Of a DNA stretch of 18,886 bases, positions 15,567 to 18,886 are shown one piece after another (within the stretch, counting starts at the first letter, position 1; each line of letters begins with the position of its first letter). This DNA comes from GCA-2746235 sp049609225 (GTDB lineage: Bacteria; Planctomycetota; UBA1135). Where the stretch lies: positions 1 through 18,886 of the forward strand of contig JBMYYH010000056.1 of the NCBI GenBank assembly GCA_049609225.1. Reading direction: 5' to 3'. The position numbers were made by a program, and so were the translations under genes. The notes under the pieces were generated by a model, which was not told where the DNA came from, made no database searches, and saw only the letters and a list, made by a program, of their open reading frames with translations.

Positions 15567-16495
15567 CGTGCCGCCTCCCCGACCAGGAGGTCGTAGATCA
15601 TTTCAAGTTCCTGATCATCGGTTTCCAGACCGTGGATCCCGCCTTCCGAACCAGCCTCCTGCAGACGCGCGAGTAGGCCAGGAAGGTTGCGCGTATCGAG
15701 GTGCAGGCAGCCGTCGTCGACGAAATCGAGGCCACTGACCAGCTCTTCTGACAACAACTGCGCCGCGAGTTGGCGCAGATCGGTACCGCGCACGGTGGCG
15801 CGCCGTGGTTTTTGATCGATCAGGTTGCGGATGTCGGTCAAACGACCCTCCGCCAACAGACGACCATGGTGGAGGAGCAGCATGTGGTCGGTGACACCTT
15901 CCACTTCATGCAACACATGCGATGCCAATAGCACCGTATTGCCGCGTTCCGCCCACGCCCGCACCAGATCCAAGGTATGCCTGCGGCTGACCGGATCCAT
16001 GCCGTTGAGAGGTTCATCCAACAGCAACATCGGCGGCTCGAACAACAAGGCCTGTGCGACCTTGATGCGCTGGCGCATACCCTTCGACATCGCGTTCAGC
16101 GTGACATCCGCCTTCTCGGTCATGCCGACATGATTCAAAGCCCGATCGGCCAAATCCTTCGCCTTCTTGGCACTCTCCCCTGCAAGCGCTGCCAGCAAGG
16201 TCAGGAAATCAATGGCACGCTCGGATTCAAAATGCACATCTTCACCGGGCGCATAGCCGAGCTTACGGAAGATGTCGTAGCGGCCAGGTGCGACGCGTTC
16301 GCCGAAGATCTCGGCCCATCCACGCGAGGCATGGATCTGGCCGGTCAAAAGACGCATCAAGGTGCTCTTGCCGGAACCGTTCGGTCCAAGCAGGCCGATG
16401 ATGCCTTTTTCGATGGTCACGCTGAGACCTGCAAGGCCTTGGACCTCGCCGTACCAGCGCGAAAGGTTCTCGCAACGAAGGGCGGGGGCGCTCAT
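15563..16495 (-). CDS. ABC transporter ATP-binding protein (second of the operon)
   Basis: This 310-residue nucleotide-binding subunit carries Walker A GPNGSGKS (37-44), signature MSKGMRQR (136-143), Walker B MLLLDEP (156-162), the D-loop region NGMDP (164-168) and the H-loop in ASHVLHE (H193). The Q-loop position reads GYAPGED, as in ABC-2 exporters with NatA/CcmA-type subunits. About 70 further residues follow the ATPase core, an accessory C-terminal region common in this group. It starts with an ATGA overlap on the upstream permease gene and ends with an ATGA overlap on the next, so its partner is probably the permease at 14799-15566. Substrate not identifiable. Confidence 0.9.
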   Translation of the reverse strand: MSAPALRCENLSRWYGEVQGLAGLSVTIEKGIIGLLGPNGSGKSTLMRLLTGQIHASRGWAEIFGERVAPGRYDIFRKLGYAPGEDVHFESERAIDFLTLLAALAGESAKKAKDLADRALNHVGMTEKADVTLNAMSKGMRQRIKVAQALLFEPPMLLLDEPLNGMDPVSRRHTLDLVRAWAERGNTVLLASHVLHEVEGVTDHMLLLHHGRLLAEGRLTDIRNLIDQKPRRATVRGTDLRQLAAQLLSEELVSGLDFVDDGCLHLDTRNLPGLLARLQEAGSEGGIHGLETDDQELEMIYDLLVGEAAR

Positions 16496-17382
16496 GACAA
16501 GAGGCTCCGGCGCTTGAGGCCACGATGGACGATGAAGAAGGACAAGGCCGCCAAGCTCACCAGTACCGCGAAGGCCAAGCCAGGAGCCACATGATCCGAG
16601 CGCGAATGCTCCAGTTCACCCAACAGGGAAGCGGCCACCACCCACGTATCGTGGAAGTAACTGATTGCCAGCATGTTGTCGTTTTGGGTGATGCCCCAGA
16701 GGATCAAACCCATGCCCTGCAGCATCACGAAGATGACCAGGAACACGAGGTTGGTCCAGATCGCACTGCGCGTAAGGATCGTGATCGCTTGCACCATCAA
16801 GGCGACCGTCGTGCAGGTCAGGAGCAGAGCGAAGAACAAGCGAATCGGCACATGTTTGATGACCTCAATATGCCCTTCGGCTGAGAACATCAAATCACCC
16901 ATCCAGATCGCGAGGATCGGGCCGAAAGTCGCGGCCATCAGGAATCCGACGAAGGCAACCGTTCGCCCGAACAGATAACTCAATGGCGTGATGGGCCGCG
17001 CAAAATAAGCCTCCATCGCATTGGTGCGCAGGTCACTGGCGATCAGGTCATGCCCGAACATCAGCGACAGGATCAACACGAAGGGATTGACGAAGCCGCG
17101 CGTCAGGTGGACATACCAGCGGGCATCGATGCGGAAACCATCGTCATTGGTGACCTTCGATCCAGCATCTTCCGCGAAGGAGCGCCAATCCGGCACCGTC
17201 TGGTTCGCGATGTAGAGGATGACGACCACCGTCAGGCCCATCAGCAAGGCCATGAAGGTCAGCCGGCGCACCCATTTCGAACTCCAGCCCCTTTGAATGG
17301 TGGCGCGGGCGATGGGAATCCAGGTGGGACGGTTACTGCGTAGGCCGTCGTAGCGTTCGTATTCCGCGGCGCGAAAGGCCAT
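16492..17382 (-). CDS. ABC-2 type transporter permease (first of the operon)
   Basis: The 296-residue protein has a cytoplasmic N-terminus of about 38 residues, basic at its end, then hydrophobic segments at about 40-58, 97-116, 138-165, 178-203, 208-232 and 265-285. A hydrophilic loop of about 35 residues lies between the first two. SDLRTNAMEAYFARPITPLS (116-135) is the ABC-2 coupling-loop pattern, similar to the second permease. It lies 2 bases after the upstream ATPase stop and overlaps the following ATPase by 4 bases. It probably pairs with the ATPase at 17385-18311. Together the four genes could form one heteromeric exporter or two separate ones. Confidence 0.84.
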   Translation of the reverse strand: MAFRAAEYERYDGLRSNRPTWIPIARATIQRGWSSKWVRRLTFMALLMGLTVVVILYIANQTVPDWRSFAEDAGSKVTNDDGFRIDARWYVHLTRGFVNPFVLILSLMFGHDLIASDLRTNAMEAYFARPITPLSYLFGRTVAFVGFLMAATFGPILAIWMGDLMFSAEGHIEVIKHVPIRLFFALLLTCTTVALMVQAITILTRSAIWTNLVFLVIFVMLQGMGLILWGITQNDNMLAISYFHDTWVVAASLLGELEHSRSDHVAPGLAFAVLVSLAALSFFIVHRGLKRRSLLS

Positions 17383-17384
17383 GA

Positions 17385-18311
17385 CTAGGCCTCCAGGGCT
17401 TCGAGGAAGGCATCTTCGAGGGAACGCGCTGCGTCCTTGATGCCGAGTAGGGGAATGCCGGCGTTACGCGCCAAGGCGAAGACCGCATTGGGTTCGACGA
17501 TCTGCTCCGGATGCGACAGCACCAGTTCACCATGGATGCGCCCGATCTCCACCGAAAGGCCTTGATCACTGGCCACCTTTTCAAAGGCGGCGACCGCATC
17601 CAGTTCCACGCGCACTCGTTTGGCGCCGCGTGCTGCAGCAGTCAGTTCGGCCAAGGAACCGGCGTGTTTCATCACACCCTTATCCAACACCCAAACTTCA
17701 TTGCACAGGCGCTCGACATCGGGCAACAAGTGGCTGGCCAGGATCAGATGAATGCCATGATCCTTGCTGACCCGCTCGACCAAGCCCAACATGCGCAGAC
17801 GGTTCTGCGGATCGAGGCCGTTGGTCGGTTCATCCAGGAACAACACATCCGGATCATGCACCAGGGCCGCCGCCAACTTGTAACGCTGACGCATACCCAC
17901 CGAGAAAGTGCTGACCTCGCGATAACGTTCCTCACCCAAGCCGACGAAGTGCAGCACATCATGCGCGCGCAACATCGCATCTTCATTGGGGAAGCCGCAG
18001 ATCTCGGCCAGTTGGGCCAAGCCACGCACACCACTGACGCCACCGATGTAGGCATCGCGCTCCGGCATGTAGCCGATCCGACGCCGCAGCATGGCACCTG
18101 CCTTCTGGGTATCTTCCCCGAGCACCTTGACCGAACCACCACCGGGTTCGACCAGGCCCAGGATCGAGCGCATCATCGAGGACTTGCCGGCGCCGTTTGG
18201 GCCCAAAAGCCCCAGCGCGCCACCCTCAAAAACCGCGTTTACCCCGTGGAGAGCGGTGAATTTGCCATAGCGGACGGTCAGGCCCTGCAGTTCGAGAACC
18301 TTACCGCTCAT
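17385..18311 (-). CDS. ABC transporter ATP-binding protein (first of the operon)
   Basis: A 308-residue ABC ATPase with Walker A GPNGAGKS (37-44), Q-loop region GYMPERD (80-86), signature FSVGMRQR (136-143), Walker B VLFLDEPTNGLDP (156-168) and H-loop H194 in LASHLLPDVE. Like its paralogue in this operon it has about 70 residues beyond the core. The two have the same architecture but differ in most residues outside the motifs, which suggests an old duplication or two related systems. It overlaps the PPIase gene by 4 bases (ATGA) and precedes a permease by 2 bases. Cytoplasmic ATP hydrolysis would drive export by an ABC-2 permease; substrate unknown. Confidence 0.9.
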   Translation of the reverse strand: MSGKVLELQGLTVRYGKFTALHGVNAVFEGGALGLLGPNGAGKSSMMRSILGLVEPGGGSVKVLGEDTQKAGAMLRRRIGYMPERDAYIGGVSGVRGLAQLAEICGFPNEDAMLRAHDVLHFVGLGEERYREVSTFSVGMRQRYKLAAALVHDPDVLFLDEPTNGLDPQNRLRMLGLVERVSKDHGIHLILASHLLPDVERLCNEVWVLDKGVMKHAGSLAELTAAARGAKRVRVELDAVAAFEKVASDQGLSVEIGRIHGELVLSHPEQIVEPNAVFALARNAGIPLLGIKDAARSLEDAFLEALEA

Positions 18312-18886
18312 CCTTGCTGAAGAGGGAGAAGGATGCGACGGGAGGTTCCTTGTGAGAGCTCGTGCAGCTTCTCGTACATGCGGTAAACGCGCAGCGAACG
18401 GATCACACGATCACGCACACGCTGCAAGTCGACAACGCCTTCGGTTTGGACTTTTTCCACTCGGGCTAGGTAGATCCACCGGGTTCCGGTGATGGGACCG
18501 CGCAACAAGGCGCCGCTTGGAACCGTTACGCCGAAGTCGACGAATAGTTGGCGCAAGAATTCCTCGTCGAAACGGTGATCCGTGCGCATGAGGTAGCCGA
18601 CCTTCCCGTTTTGCTTGCTGGTGGCGGGATCCTCGCAGTACTTCTTGACGGCCTGTTCCCAAGTAAGTTCCTTGGCCTTGAGTTTGGTGGCGACTTCATC
18701 GAGCAGGCCATAACGCGCCATCCGCTCCTCTTCGCCGAAAGCCCGGTTGGTCTCCAGGTCGAACAGCGGCACGCGAATCCAAGACAGCTTCAAGCGCCCG
18801 AAGAACTCCGGCACCGAGCTATTGAAATGGGTGCGCAGTTCGCGGTTCGAGAATTCCTTCACCTGCTTGGCCATCAGCCGTGCGCG
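18308..18886 (-). CDS. Parvulin-type (PpiC/SurA-like) peptidyl-prolyl isomerase, 5' end outside window
   Basis: The frame is open to the window edge (RARL precedes the first internal Met at 18874), and the content looks like the middle and end of a SurA/PpiC protein, so this is the C-terminal part of a longer gene. SNRELRTHFN is the usual helix before a parvulin domain. LSWIRVPLF, AKELTWEQAVKKYCEDPATS, GKVGYLMR, EEFLRQLF and RWIYLARVEKV follow in the order of a PpiC fold: first strand, 'f..lA..ySeDp', 'G..G', and final strand. Such proteins usually act in the periplasm on outer-membrane or exported proteins. The N-terminal signal and chaperone region would lie beyond 18886. Its stop overlaps the next ATPase by 4 bases, so it is the visible head of the ABC operon. 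Confidence 0.75.
   Translation of the reverse strand, partial: RARLMAKQVKEFSNRELRTHFNSSVPEFFGRLKLSWIRVPLFDLETNRAFGEEERMARYGLLDEVATKLKAKELTWEQAVKKYCEDPATSKQNGKVGYLMRTDHRFDEEFLRQLFVDFGVTVPSGALLRGPITGTRWIYLARVEKVQTEGVVDLQRVRDRVIRSLRVYRMYEKLHELSQGTSRRILLPLQQG

Noticed and set aside
15563..18311. Divergent ABC signature motifs (MSKGM and FSVGM instead of LSGGQ)
   Set aside because: Such variants, with SxGMRQR, are usual for ABC-2 exporter ATPases and do not suggest loss of activity.
17511..18320. 269-codon plus-strand frame opposite the first ABC ATPase
   Set aside because: It is rich in His and Gln, the usual product of reading an ABC ATPase gene backwards; the minus-strand frame has all ABC motifs.

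Overview
The window reads as ordinary, gene-dense bacterial chromosome, most likely from Planctomycetota or a relative. The assignment rests on style: a futalosine-pathway menaquinone gene (mqnC), a very long carboxypeptidase-regulatory-domain surface protein, FG-GAP and right-handed beta-helix secreted proteins, a GT-C/TPR membrane protein, and weak or absent Shine-Dalgarno (SD) sequences before most genes. No marker here proves the phylum. Gene-dense parts look about 60-65% GC; the segment at about 9.8-13.9 kb is visibly more AT-rich (the 60-base line at 10861-10920 counts 38% GC). I see no tRNA, rRNA, CRISPR array, insertion sequence or attachment site. No intergenic gap exceeds about 110 bases.

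Layout from left to right. (1) 1-1514, minus strand: the 5' part of a membrane protein that may be DUF2868-like, preceded by mqnC, which makes cyclic dehypoxanthinyl futalosine for menaquinone. (2) 1560-5020, plus strand: a 979-residue N-terminally anchored protein built of beta-sandwich modules, overlapping by one base a 173-residue membrane protein with a pseudopilin-like 'G-x-YP' tail. (3) 5027-8556, minus strand: a multi-spanning GT-C/TMTC-like protein with TPRs, overlapping a YqgE/AlgH protein by 4 bases, then a secreted protein with a ThuA/GATase-like fold. (4) 8674-9756, plus strand: D-alanine-D-alanine ligase. (5) 9773-13844, minus strand: an AT-rich two-gene unit encoding a secreted beta-helix protein and a secreted FG-GAP protein, with its own promoter. 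(6) 13905-18886, minus strand: a tightly packed six-gene operon, parvulin-type PPIase (5' end outside the window), ABC ATPase, ABC-2 permease, ABC ATPase, ABC-2 permease, then an amidinotransferase/DDAH-fold enzyme.

How they fit together: much of the window concerns the cell envelope and secretion. The two most useful leads are a poly-C tract of nine in the signal-peptide codons of the beta-helix gene, a possible on/off slippage switch for a surface protein, and a C-terminal domain of about 110 residues shared by two otherwise unrelated secreted proteins of the window, which could be a sorting or anchoring module. Several starts sit 6-8 bases after a -10-like hexamer, which suggests leaderless transcripts. 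I see no clear defence system or mobile element.
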